Source: Bacillota bacterium
GTDB lineage: Bacteria > Bacillota > UBA4882 > UBA8346
Assembly (NCBI GenBank): GCA_023392595.1
Contig: JAEVYU010000073.1
Span: forward strand, 94,393 to 158,392
Direction: 5' to 3'
DNA length: 64,000 nt
The position numbers and the translations under genes were made by a program. The notes beneath the pieces were generated by a model. It was not told the DNA's origin, did no database searches, and saw only the letters and a list, made by a program, of their open reading frames with translations. Shown piece after piece: positions 55,425 through 64,000 of this stretch (the stretch's first letter is position 1; each line of letters starts with the position of its first letter).

Positions 55425-56433
55425 GGTGCGATTCCTCGATATTTTGGAAGTTTCCCAAGTTCGTTTGGTCCAGCATAATAACATCAATATTGTTTGAGAT
55501 ATTGACTTTATTTTCCCTTAAATAACCAAGCATCCCGGTAACCGCGTTATACCCAATCTGGTATGGATATTCAACCACCGAAGCATCTATAACCCCCGAT
55601 GTTATATACCTCCTGATTTCCGGCAAGTCCCCATGACCAATGATGTGTATCTTGTGAGTCAGATTTTTTTCCATCATCACCCTGGCAGCCGCCAGGGTCC
55701 CTTCGGCATATGTGGCATAAATACCATCCAAATCGGGATGTTTATCAATTAGATTACGAACAACTTTGATGGAGTCAAGCAAAGTGGGTTCGGACTTTTC
55801 CCAAACAGGAATATTGGTGCCTTTGGAGCTGATTGCTTCCCGAAAGCCGAATATTTTCAGTGATTCGGCCACGGAAGTTTGCATGTCACCGCCAAGCAAA
55901 GGGGAAATCACCGCAAAGCGGCGGCTGCCACGGCTGTGAATTTTCCGCATTAAAGTTTTACCCACCACATAACCGGCGCGGTAATTATTGGTTCCCACAT
56001 AACCGATACGCCCTGAATCAGGCAAATCAGAGGCCACCACAATGGTTGGGATATGGGAAAGCCAGGCCTCCTGAATTAGGGGGGCAATCCGTTCATCCTC
56101 GGCATGAATAATGATTCCGTCATATTTCGCCAGGGTAGCCAGACGTAAATAGTCCGCCAACTGAAATTCTTGTCCGTGGACGGATTCAAAAAAACTAAGA
56201 TGAACTTTTTGGCCTTTACCGGCTTTGGCAGCACCCCGGGTGACCTCTTGCCAAAAGGGTCCGTTATTGTTTTGGAAGATAAAGGCTATACGGGAATTTT
56301 TCTCTGAGGGAAAATGCGTTCTTGGGACAAAGCCCTGCGCAACATTTTGGAGGAGGCCGTTCAGTAATAAGATTAAATATACCGTGATCACACCAAACAA
56401 CAAAAAGAGTAAAACTGTGATTTTCTTTCCCAA
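55408..56433 (-). CDS. periplasmic-binding-type sugar sensor (LacI-like fold), A
   Basis: 341 aa with a membrane anchor (about 5-25) and a type 1 periplasmic-binding domain of the ribose/galactose class: RIAFIFQNNNGPFWQEV, DGIIIHAEDERI and YVGTNNYRAGYVVG. It overlaps the YesM gene by 17 nt, so they are made together. In Thermoanaerobacter-like bacteria such a protein presents the sugar to the kinase (a three-component system). Sugar unknown. Confidence 0.8.
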   Translation of the reverse strand: MGKKITVLLFLLFGVITVYLILLLNGLLQNVAQGFVPRTHFPSEKNSRIAFIFQNNNGPFWQEVTRGAAKAGKGQKVHLSFFESVHGQEFQLADYLRLATLAKYDGIIIHAEDERIAPLIQEAWLSHIPTIVVASDLPDSGRIGYVGTNNYRAGYVVGKTLMRKIHSRGSRRFAVISPLLGGDMQTSVAESLKIFGFREAISSKGTNIPVWEKSEPTLLDSIKVVRNLIDKHPDLDGIYATYAEGTLAAARVMMEKNLTHKIHIIGHGDLPEIRRYITSGVIDASVVEYPYQIGYNAVTGMLGYLRENKVNISNNIDVIMLDQTNLGNFQNIEESHHGIQY

Positions 56434-56529
56434 TTTACCCTCACTAACTTTTGTTTATCAATCAAACCGGTGATCTATATAAAAATTCTTTTCTAAACCT
56501 CATTTTCCTTTAGAAATTATTATAAAAAT

Positions 56530-57453
56530 TTAAAGATCCAATAACTTTGGAGAGGCGGGATTGTGAAAGGATACATTTTTGATTACCTTTTCCATATTGG
56601 TATTGGCATAACAGTACAGGCATCCGAACCGGCACGTATCATAAAATCCCATGTCGATGGAAGGCGCGCAATGGCACTCGGGCCGTTGGTACTTATCCTT
56701 GGCAAGTTTTAGATTGAGCTTAAAAAGGCGGTTCAACAATTGGCTGTCGATACAACTTCCGGGTAGAATATTATAAGAAGCGAGATCCGCCTTCTCAGAA
56801 CAAGAATAAGCCGTTAGACCATTTTCTTGGGCAATGCGGGCCACTTCCTTCATAAAAGAACAAAGCTCCCCCCGGTACTCCGGAGCGCGCAAATCTTTCA
56901 ACCCAACCGGTTGGGCAAGTCCGGATCTTTTGATATTGAGGAGTACTTTATCGTACAAGGTCACCAAACTGATCATGACCCGATGGGTATAGCCCCGAAG
57001 CGAATCGGCAATTTGGGAAAATTGCTCGAGATGGGAATCCAGCGGGTCAATATCGCTTACGATGATGGGATCGTACCGCCAAATCACTCTCTCCGGGCCA
57101 ATGTGTTCACTAAGCCTTCTGAAAGTGGCGATCCGCTGAGCAAGGGTAGGAATCCGCGGTTCCCACACCTTTGGATAGTTATTGATGGTAAAATGAAAGA
57201 GATAACGGTAACCCCGGTTATCCAGCAAAGGCAGCGAAGGCGCCAGAGGAGAAGGATTTTTAGTCCAGAAGACCAGTGCCGCCACATCATCCGGATGCAA
57301 ATTGACCGATTTTTGTTGCCGACTATTATACGGGTTAACTTTCACAAAAAACCCGTTTTGAAGACGGTTCATGAACCATTCACTGTAAAAAGCCGGAATA
57401 TCCGTGCGGCGGCTGGCAGAGATAATAACCGGTTCACTTTGGCAGGGCTTCAT
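56530..57453 (-). CDS. DUF1848 family protein with C-terminal radical SAM-like Cys motif
   Basis: 307 aa. Family marks are ISASRRTDIPAFYSEWFMNRL at the start and, near the C-terminus, TCRFGCLYCYA, a CxxxCxxC cluster like radical SAM. PECHCAPSIDMGFYD precedes it. The role is unknown; DNA repair has been guessed because of spore photoproduct lyase-like features. It overlaps the ybaK gene by 4 nt. Confidence 0.85.
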   Translation of the reverse strand: MKPCQSEPVIISASRRTDIPAFYSEWFMNRLQNGFFVKVNPYNSRQQKSVNLHPDDVAALVFWTKNPSPLAPSLPLLDNRGYRYLFHFTINNYPKVWEPRIPTLAQRIATFRRLSEHIGPERVIWRYDPIIVSDIDPLDSHLEQFSQIADSLRGYTHRVMISLVTLYDKVLLNIKRSGLAQPVGLKDLRAPEYRGELCSFMKEVARIAQENGLTAYSCSEKADLASYNILPGSCIDSQLLNRLFKLNLKLAKDKYQRPECHCAPSIDMGFYDTCRFGCLYCYANTNMEKVIKNVSFHNPASPKLLDL

Positions 57454-57938
57454 GATGGTATTCCCACCTTTACCAGTTGGGGATGAAGTAGTCGAATTAA
57501 TTCCCCGGGGTTCATCCCGACCAAATACCCGCGCTTGCCCCCGTTAATGTAAATCTTCGGCAGCTCAAGAATGGTCTGCTCCATATATACCGGCATCGCT
57601 CTCCGGGTGGCAAAGGGCGAGGTCCCTCCAACCAGATACCCGCTATGCTTATTGGCAATATCCGGCGCACAGGGAGCGATGGTTTTAACCCCGATGATTC
57701 TGGCAAGTTCCTTGGTGGAAACCTCCAAATCGCCATGGATCAGAACAATCAAAGGGTTTCTGTGTTCATCTTCCATAATTAAAGTTTTAATCATCGCATG
57801 TTCATCAAACCCCAGTTCCCTGGCTGCAACCGCTGTACCACCCCGGTCCTCATATTCATAGAGGTAATCCTGAAATTCCACTTTTTCGGCACGTAAAAAA
57901 CGCACTCCGGCCGTAACCGGAAATTTTTCTTTTGACAT
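57450..57938 (-). CDS. ybaK: Cys-tRNA(Pro) deacylase, YbaK/EbsC type
   Basis: 162 aa. It clears wrongly charged Cys-tRNA-Pro and related errors. Seen: the YbaK core LGFDEHAMIKTLIME, DLEVSTKELARIIG, SGYLVGGTSPFATRR and LPKIYINGGKRGYLVGM. It is translated just before the DUF1848 gene on the same strand. A full-length, normal member. Confidence 0.9.
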   Translation of the reverse strand: MSKEKFPVTAGVRFLRAEKVEFQDYLYEYEDRGGTAVAARELGFDEHAMIKTLIMEDEHRNPLIVLIHGDLEVSTKELARIIGVKTIAPCAPDIANKHSGYLVGGTSPFATRRAMPVYMEQTILELPKIYINGGKRGYLVGMNPGELIRLLHPQLVKVGIPS

Positions 57939-58032
57939 CCGCTGCCCTCATATAAGATAAGAAATGAATACTTTATTATTTTATCACATTCTCACCTCCG
58001 TTTTTATTCATGGACCCTAAAATAAAAAATTT

Positions 58033-58914
58033 TCAACCGCGCTCCACCCGGTTCCGGCCTTTGGCTTTCGCTTCATATAGCATTTGATCCGCCTTTTGAA
58101 TCATCTCTTTATAATCTAGAAATTCCGGTGACTTCATACATACTCCAATACTAACTGTAATGGTAACTTCTTTTTTATCCAAATGAAACACATGTTCTGC
58201 GATCGCTTTGCGAATCCGTTCACATAGTTGAAAAGCTAATTCTATTGAAATCTCAGGGAGAATCAATCCAAATTCCTCTCCGCCATATCGACCGACGATA
58301 TCACTTTGACGAACCGTTAGATTCAAAATTGAAGCTATCCCTCTTAATATATGGTCTCCGGCTTTATGACCATAAGTATCATTTATGGTTTTAAAGAAAT
58401 CAATATCGAGCATTGCATAAGAAAGCGGATTATTTGTCCGTTCAGCTTTTACAAATTCTTTTTTGAGAAACTCTTCTAATAAAGCATGATTATATAATCC
58501 GGTCAAACTATCCTTCATGGCCTTTTCTTTCAATAAATCTTGGTCTTTCTTAAAACGTAAGGCCGCACCGATTCGAGCAAGCGCTTCCACTTCATCAATG
58601 GGTTTTTTGATATAATCGAAAGCGCCGATTTCTAAAGCCTTCCTGACATCCACACCTTCGGCCTTGGCCGTAACCATGATTACCGGAATATCTTTTGTTT
58701 CCGGTTCCTGCTTCAAAAGCCGGCATACTTCGAAGCCATCAATTTCCGGCATCATAATGTCCAATAAAATAATATCCGGTTTGATTTCTTTTGCCTTATC
58801 CACAACTAAAAACCCGTTTTCAAAAGGATAAACCGCAAACGAATTATCCTCCAATATTTCCTGTAACAAACGAATATTTTTCTTATTGTCGTCAACTACG
58901 AATACTTTGTTCAT
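58033..58914 (-). CDS. response regulator diguanylate cyclase (REC-GGDEF)
   Basis: 293 aa. A receiver domain (1-120, phosphoacceptor in DIILLDIMMPEIDG) and a GGDEF domain (130-290) with the intact active site RYGGEEFGLIL, which makes c-di-GMP from two GTP. No RxxD inhibitory site is evident at the usual place before GGEEF. The ATG follows AGGAG. It is 168 nt after a hybrid kinase gene on the same strand and may be its output. Confidence 0.93.
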   Translation of the reverse strand: MNKVFVVDDNKKNIRLLQEILEDNSFAVYPFENGFLVVDKAKEIKPDIILLDIMMPEIDGFEVCRLLKQEPETKDIPVIMVTAKAEGVDVRKALEIGAFDYIKKPIDEVEALARIGAALRFKKDQDLLKEKAMKDSLTGLYNHALLEEFLKKEFVKAERTNNPLSYAMLDIDFFKTINDTYGHKAGDHILRGIASILNLTVRQSDIVGRYGGEEFGLILPEISIELAFQLCERIRKAIAEHVFHLDKKEVTITVSIGVCMKSPEFLDYKEMIQKADQMLYEAKAKGRNRVERG

Positions 58915-59081
58915 GATTCATTTCTCCTGTCCATTCCTTTATATTCAATAAATCTTACTCCACGCTGGATAGTTGGTTGCGGGTCAACCGGGATTCATGA
59001 ACCGATAGAACTGATTGCTATACAACGACTCAATATATTCGCTATCTTTTTAATCCTCTCATCTCATAGGCATACAGGCAA

Positions 59082-61724
59082 TTATTTGATTTGGGTCTTT
59101 GCTTGAATAATTTCGGAAATGGCAGCCATAATTTTATCAAATTGAGTACCGGATTTCTCGATGATCTGGCGGACCCGGTTTTTGAGAAAATTGCTCTCCT
59201 CTTGAGAAAGCGACTTGCTGGTTACCATGATAATCGACATTTCCTCCTGGTCTTGTTGCCTTCGGAGCTCATCAAGAACTGCGAAGCCGTCTTTATTAGG
59301 CATCATAATATCTAATATTAACAAATCCGGCTTTTTTTCATTGATCTTTCTTAATGCTTCCTCCCCATCCCTGGCCAACCGGAATTGAATCGATTCTTCG
59401 GATAAATACTGCCCCATCAACTTCAGGTAATTTTCATCATCATCGGCCACCAACACTTCGGGATAATGATGAGCCGAAATCAACCGTTGGATAGTGCTTA
59501 TGAGTTCTTCCTGGCCGACCGGTTTAATCAGATATTCATCCGCCTTTAATTTATAGGCTAAATTCTTCTCGCTCAAAATAGAGACCATCACAATGGGAAT
59601 GATTCTGGTTTCAGCGGTAGTCTTCAATTCGGCCAGAATTTCCCAACCATCCTTTTGAGGAAGAATGATGTCCAACAGAATAATATCGGGTCTTTCTTTA
59701 ATGACTTGAGTAATAATGTCCTCCTGGCCATTATAAGCGACGACCTCGATTCCGCTTTCCTCCAAATACTGTCGATATAGACGGCAAACACTCGGATCAT
59801 CGTCAATACATACAACCTTGACTTTCGATAAGGAATTCTGACCAGCAGGCGAAGTCGCATTTGTTTCTAAAGTCGCGCCAGACTGACTAAAATGGCTTGG
59901 TAAATAAACGGTAAAAGTACTACCTTCCCCCAAAGCGCTGTTGACTATGATTTTTCCATTCAACATCTCAACAAATCTCTTGGTAATGGCTAAACCCAAA
60001 CCGGTCCCTCCGACTTTCCGGGTATAGGTTCCGTCAATTTGGCGAAATTCATCAAAAATACTTTTTAAGTTTTCCGCAGCAATACCAATGCCCTGATCCG
60101 TTACGGATATCCGGTAACCATCGTTTTCTTGATGAATCGAAAGGGTAACCGTTCCTTTTTCAGAATATTTAAAGGCATTACTCAATATATTGATTAAAAT
60201 TTCTTTCACCTTGGTCCGGTCGGATGTAATGGGCAAGCAGTCTTTTGAATCCAAATCCACAGCGTATCCAATTGATCTACTTTCCTGAAGCGGCTGGATG
60301 ATATGGCTGACTTCCCGGACAACTTCCGCCAAATTAAAATCTTCCTCAAAAACTTCCATCCTCCCGGCCTCGATTTTTGAGAAATCCAGTAAATCATTAA
60401 TTAAGGCCAATAGATTCCGGGCTTCACTCTTTACAATTTCTAAATTTTCCAGTTGGAGCGGGGGTAAAAGCGTACCGCATTTGTGAATGACCCGTCCCGT
60501 AAAGCCAATAATCGAATTAAGCGGTGTCCGAAGTTCGTGCGACATATTGGCCAAAAATTGACTTTTCATTTTTGTGGCTTCCAGCGCTTGAGCCCTTTGA
60601 ACTTTTAGCTCCGTATTGGCATCTTCTAATTTTCCTTCCCTGGCTTTGATAGCCGCCTGCATTTGACTAAACTTATCCACTAAAATATCAAGTTCAGTAT
60701 TGGTCTTCTTCATTTGAAGCGGCTGTTTATAATCTTGGTTTGCAATGCGTGAGGCTGCATCTACTAACAAGTTAATATTCCGGGTCATTTTTTCGCCAAC
60801 GATATACGCCATAACTAAACCGATTAAAATAACCATCACCGTTAAAAAAATTATCACCCTAAAAAATCGAAATATCGGCTGCATCAATTGATAATCAAAG
60901 AATTCGATAATCAAACCGGCTTGCAGGGGCTCTAGCCATTGAAAAGAACCAAGGACTTTTTTCCCTGAAACATCTTGATAAATCCCATTACCGCTTTTTC
61001 TTTTGTTAATTTGTTCAATCGCATAAGAATCTCCCGATGTAAAAGTATGGCCTGTGAAGTTTCCAGCCAGATGATAGCCAAACTGTTGGGTTTGCGTCAA
61101 TAACTGGCCAGCCCGGTTAACTAAGTATGCGTGCCCTAACGCTCCGCAGTTTAAGTTATCTACAATGTAGGCCAGCCTATCCAAATTAATAATCCCCACT
61201 AACAAATAGCGCGAGACTCCTTTAAAATAAAGAGGTTCGCCAACCATTAAAAAATATTGCTGATTGGGGTCTTTAAGTAAACCACTGACAACGGAACCCT
61301 CTTTACCTCTTTTGAAAAAGGATGCGGCATATTGTTGAAAATCAAAATCACTCATTGAATAATTCAAAGAGGTGATCGTATTGCCCTGACTATCGATAAT
61401 CAGTAAACCTGCAAGGCCGGAATCAAGTGAAAGTTGCTGAGCCATGATTTCCCTTACTTCTTGGGAACCTAGTTCAGCTTCTCCCAATTTCTCTAAAAAG
61501 AGGGCCTGGGTTTTCAGATTCAACTTTTTTTCGTTAATCCAACTATCAATATCAGCCGCTGCCGATTTGCGGTAACTTTCAACGATCTTTAATTGCTGTT
61601 CTTCCAGGGAACTCCAGTTGACCATCAGTAAAATAAAAGATATGGCTAAAAATGTCGCCATAATATTGATAAAAAGGACTAAAAATTGTCGCCGGAAAAA
61701 TTTCTTTTCAAATTGTCTGAACAT
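59082..61724 (-). CDS. hybrid sensor kinase with two receiver domains
   Basis: About 880 aa. Two TM helices (about 20-42 and 290-310) flank an extracellular Cache-like sensor. Then HAMP (310-365), a His box with SHELRTPLNSIIGF, an HATPase with GTGLGLAITKRFVEML, and two receivers (about 625-740 with DIILLDIILPQ, and 750-870 with LLILDIMMPNKDG). ATG 61724 has GGAG 9 nt upstream; the longer open frame runs through the divergent promoter of the MFS gene and is not real. It probably signals to the diguanylate cyclase next to it. Confidence 0.9.
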   Translation of the reverse strand: MFRQFEKKFFRRQFLVLFINIMATFLAISFILLMVNWSSLEEQQLKIVESYRKSAAADIDSWINEKKLNLKTQALFLEKLGEAELGSQEVREIMAQQLSLDSGLAGLLIIDSQGNTITSLNYSMSDFDFQQYAASFFKRGKEGSVVSGLLKDPNQQYFLMVGEPLYFKGVSRYLLVGIINLDRLAYIVDNLNCGALGHAYLVNRAGQLLTQTQQFGYHLAGNFTGHTFTSGDSYAIEQINKRKSGNGIYQDVSGKKVLGSFQWLEPLQAGLIIEFFDYQLMQPIFRFFRVIIFLTVMVILIGLVMAYIVGEKMTRNINLLVDAASRIANQDYKQPLQMKKTNTELDILVDKFSQMQAAIKAREGKLEDANTELKVQRAQALEATKMKSQFLANMSHELRTPLNSIIGFTGRVIHKCGTLLPPLQLENLEIVKSEARNLLALINDLLDFSKIEAGRMEVFEEDFNLAEVVREVSHIIQPLQESRSIGYAVDLDSKDCLPITSDRTKVKEILINILSNAFKYSEKGTVTLSIHQENDGYRISVTDQGIGIAAENLKSIFDEFRQIDGTYTRKVGGTGLGLAITKRFVEMLNGKIIVNSALGEGSTFTVYLPSHFSQSGATLETNATSPAGQNSLSKVKVVCIDDDPSVCRLYRQYLEESGIEVVAYNGQEDIITQVIKERPDIILLDIILPQKDGWEILAELKTTAETRIIPIVMVSILSEKNLAYKLKADEYLIKPVGQEELISTIQRLISAHHYPEVLVADDDENYLKLMGQYLSEESIQFRLARDGEEALRKINEKKPDLLILDIMMPNKDGFAVLDELRRQQDQEEMSIIMVTSKSLSQEESNFLKNRVRQIIEKSGTQFDKIMAAISEIIQAKTQIK

Positions 61725-61895
61725 CGCTTGCTCCAAGTTATTTGATACTAATATTTCGGATGCTCTCCGATTAAACTTGATAGATGGATTTATTCCGTTT
61801 TTGATATCTGAAAAGGTTTGCTTGAAGATCATTTGGTTGTTACAATAGGAAAGTAAGTCCAAAACTAAAAAATAGTGACGAAAGGAGTCCTTTGG

Positions 61896-63236
61896 ATGGA
61901 GTCCCAAAAGCTTTCTTTCAAGGAAAAATTAGGTTTTGGAGTGTGCGATTTAGGCGGGAATGCCCTATTCACCATCATGGCCTTTTGGTTGATGAATTAT
62001 CTGACTGACCAGGTAGCGCTCAATCCCCGTTCAGCCGGAGTTGCTTTAATGATCGGGAGAGTGTGGGATGCAGCGGCCGATCCGGCTATGGGATTGATCT
62101 CGGATCGCACCCGCAGCCGTTTCGGGAGAAGAAGACCCTATATTTTCCTGGGTGGAATCCTTGTTTTTTTGACCATGACTTTAATGTTTACTAACCCTAA
62201 AATAACCGATCCCCATCTGCTGTTTTTGTGGGCAACCATTGCTTATACTTTGTTATGTTTTAGCTATACCGTTTTCAACATTCCATACTCCGCGTTAACT
62301 CCCGAATTGACCACCGATTATCACGAGCGGACGGTGCTGAACGGATACCGGATGACTTTCGCAGTGATCGGAACCTTGATTGGAGCGGGGGGCGTATTGC
62401 CCTTTCTGCATCTTTTTCGAAGTACCCATCAAGGGTATAGCTGGATGGGAGCCTGTTTTGGTTTTTTGATCATGGCGGTATGCTGGATTACTTTTTTTTC
62501 CATCCGGGAGCCCCATCACGAGGTCCATTTCTCAACGGTCGGCATTATCTCCTCATATGGTGCAGCATTTAAAAATACTCCCTTTTTACTGGTTCTCTTG
62601 CCATGGGTATTCAATATGACCGCCACCACCATTGTCAGCGGCACGCTCATTTACTACTTCAAATTCATTTATCACGCCGGGGAAATGACTACTACGGCAT
62701 TGTTGCTTTTGCTCGGTTCGGCAATGATTTTTATCCCTGTATGGGTACTCATTTCCAAGCTAATCGGCAAAAAGAATTGTTATGCCATAGGATTATTTCT
62801 TATCGCTCTGGTATGCCTGATATTCTTTTTTTACGGACATCTCTGCGGTTTAGGGTTTGCTTTTGGGATGATGATTCTTGCCGGAATTGGCCTGGCAACG
62901 ACCTATGTGATTCCTTGGTCTCTTATTCCCGATACCGTTGAATATGATTATGCGAAAACCGGCGAGCGCCGGGAAGGAATTTATTACGGTATCTGGACCT
63001 TTGCGTCCAAAGTCGGCCAGGCGCTGGCTGCTTTGATAATGGGGAGTGTCCTTCAGATGTTTCAGTATATGCCGGGTCAAGCCTACCAGGGCCATCCGAC
63101 TCAACTGGGAATCCGTTTGCTGTTCGGCCCGATTCCGGCCGGGATTTTTATAATCGGCGCGCTGATCGTACTGTTTTATCCCCTTAACGAGCAGCGTTAC
63201 CGGGAAATCTTAAAGACGCAAAAGAAGCAGGATTAA
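61896..63236 (+). CDS. glycoside/pentoside/hexuronide (GPH) sugar:cation symporter
   Basis: 446 aa with about 12 helices. Family marks: FGVCDLGGNALF at the start, RVWDAAADPAMGLISDRTRSRFGRRRPY (the loop 2-3 signature), and a late GERREGIYYGIWTFASKVGQ. It imports a sugar with sodium or proton. ATG 61896 has GGAG 10 nt upstream; a GTG seven codons earlier falls before the site. Divergent from the hybrid kinase gene. Confidence 0.88.
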   Translation: MESQKLSFKEKLGFGVCDLGGNALFTIMAFWLMNYLTDQVALNPRSAGVALMIGRVWDAAADPAMGLISDRTRSRFGRRRPYIFLGGILVFLTMTLMFTNPKITDPHLLFLWATIAYTLLCFSYTVFNIPYSALTPELTTDYHERTVLNGYRMTFAVIGTLIGAGGVLPFLHLFRSTHQGYSWMGACFGFLIMAVCWITFFSIREPHHEVHFSTVGIISSYGAAFKNTPFLLVLLPWVFNMTATTIVSGTLIYYFKFIYHAGEMTTTALLLLLGSAMIFIPVWVLISKLIGKKNCYAIGLFLIALVCLIFFFYGHLCGLGFAFGMMILAGIGLATTYVIPWSLIPDTVEYDYAKTGERREGIYYGIWTFASKVGQALAALIMGSVLQMFQYMPGQAYQGHPTQLGIRLLFGPIPAGIFIIGALIVLFYPLNEQRYREILKTQKKQD

Positions 63237-63435
63237 GGGCGGAAAATGGCGATTGATCTTTCCAATTTAAGCAAGTTTTTTGCGTTTGATAATCTTCCGC
63301 CGGGAGCCTGGCTTGCAACTTTTGCTTGAGGCCGGATATTTTTTGGTTTAAGGGGCGGTATCCGGGGTCGTGGGGAACAATCCGTTCGAAGGGGAAGAAT
63401 TGGCCGTAGAATAATTCTTCCAGAATGGATTTCAT
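63184..63435 (-). pseudogene. DUF6809 family protein, truncated and frameshifted
   Basis: The first 50 residues (MKSILEELFYGQFF, then YRPLNQKISGLKQKLQARLP) match the start of the DUF6809 family. After AEDYQ the frame carries an unlike tail of about 33 residues; a shift by one base would read DYQNAKNLLKLERSIA, closer to the family. It has no C-terminal half and overlaps the end of the convergent MFS gene by 53 nt, so it is likely broken. The start has GAAGG upstream. Confidence 0.55.
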
Positions 63436-63436
63436 G

Positions 63437-63880
63437 GGACAGGCCTTCTTTCTAGCCCCTACTCTCTCCCAATTTCGGGTCTATTTTGGGGCTTTTTATT
63501 ATTGCCTAAACATTCGTCTGAACCAGGATTTAACGGATTTAACCGATGAAACGGATTTTAAAATCAGTGCCCGCAGATGCTTTCGATTTAAATATGAAAT
63601 CGTAGCTAGCAGTTTGCTTCTCTCTTCCCTTTGACAGCCGGACACAATTTACGTTAAAGGTGGGGAAGTTCGTTATATTACAGATTTACCAAAAAGGGAC
63701 CCCAAATCTTGGTCATCTTAAAGGTAACATCGAAGACTTTCCAATCAAAAAATGTCGCTATATGTTGCATTATCCGACCTTCCCCTCCCTTTCCAGTGTT
63801 TTTTAGCTATCAGTCAAAGGGAGGGGAATTGCTGCCATTTTCTCTGGCCGATCAGGTTCCTGAAGGGGTGAGTGGTCATT
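63437..63880. other. 444-nt stretch without genes
   Basis: No coding frame convinces. AGCCCC at 63454 and GGGGCT before TTTTTATT at about 63493 can pair over a long loop (possible plus-strand terminator). Nothing else was recognised. Confidence 0.4.
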
Positions 63881-64000
63881 TCAAACTTTTATCTTCTCAA
63901 CTCCCCGTGCTACCGTTGCCACCCAATATCCAATCGACATTCCGTCCATCAGCGCCTCGCTGTAGATCAGCTCGTCCCGGCGGCAAATCTGATCGAAGCA
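63881..64000 (-). CDS. DUF6809 family protein, 3' part (cut by the window end)
   Basis: The minus strand reads 39 codons to the TGA at 63881 (CFDQICRRDELIYSEALMDG, then MSIGYWVATVARG and VEKIKV). This fits the helical C-terminal half of DUF6809 (typically ...ESEAAFIYGFRLG...). The beginning is beyond the right edge. It may be the intact relative of the truncated copy 450 nt to the left. Confidence 0.5.
   Translation of the reverse strand, partial: CFDQICRRDELIYSEALMDGMSIGYWVATVARGVEKIKV

Noticed and set aside
61725..61907. 61-codon extension of the hybrid kinase
   Set aside because: It would cross the divergent promoter of the MFS gene; ATG 61724 has a good ribosome site and starts the TM region.
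1..64000. tRNA, rRNA, CRISPR array or transposase
   Set aside because: Looked for by eye; no cloverleaf with CCA end, no regular spacer-repeat pattern and no DDE or Tyr recombinase protein was found.

Overview
The window reads as chromosome of a low-to-mid GC, Firmicutes-like bacterium with two membranes (inference). Firmicutes-like traits are the AGGAGG ribosome sites, TTG/GTG starts, preQ1-I and glycine riboswitches, a YesM/YesN two-component pair, SLH and DUF212 proteins, and the isoprenoid/OLE RNA locus. An outer membrane is suggested by a PagL-like lipid A deacylase, a patatin fused to a BamA-like barrel and a small exported barrel-like protein. A diderm Firmicutes lineage (Halanaerobiales, Limnochordia or Hydrogenispora-like) fits best, but no rRNA or tRNA is present to settle it.

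Left part (1-12.5 kb): a RspA/ManD-type sugar acid dehydratase with its GntR regulator. Then a compact redox/biosynthetic locus: a flavodoxin-ferredoxin fusion divergent from a frameshifted radical SAM/SPASM protein, which overlaps a ketoacyl synthase III-like gene that has lost two of its three catalytic residues. After this come an M24 peptidase, a long-type glyA behind a tandem glycine riboswitch, an alpha/beta hydrolase and a MerR regulator. 12.5-26.5 kb: a glycerate kinase remnant, fmdB-argS-DUF624-pyrG, a DUF4080 radical SAM/B12 protein, an amidohydrolase, a CPBP protease, a MarC protein, a DUF2278 protein and a membrane-anchored MutS-like protein.

26.6-35.1 kb: a preQ1-riboswitch-controlled operon with two YhhQ-type transporters around queF. 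Next is xseA-xseB-prenyl synthase-DUF212-OLE RNA-oapA-dxs, all on the minus strand. The roughly 660-nt gene-free block between DUF212 and oapA is, by synteny and form, an OLE RNA, with its own extended -10 promoter and a terminator. It is the most remarkable element of the window.

35.1-44.5 kb: a 44-codon peptide gene ahead of a pentapeptide-repeat protein, a DHCW cupin, the envelope genes (PagL-like, patatin-barrel), TetR, fabH, an SLH protein and a LysE exporter. 44.5-49.5 kb: a chemosensory methylation/dephosphorylation cluster of three CheX, two CheB (one with the catalytic Ser replaced by Ala) and one CheR, but no CheA, CheW or receptor. 49.8-56.4 kb: a sugar-sensing locus (periplasmic-binding-type sensor, YesM kinase, YesN regulator, second binding protein, ABC solute-binding protein) without permeases. 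56.5-64 kb: DUF1848, YbaK, a REC-GGDEF diguanylate cyclase, a hybrid kinase with two receivers, a GPH sugar symporter, and a truncated plus a partial DUF6809 gene at the right edge.
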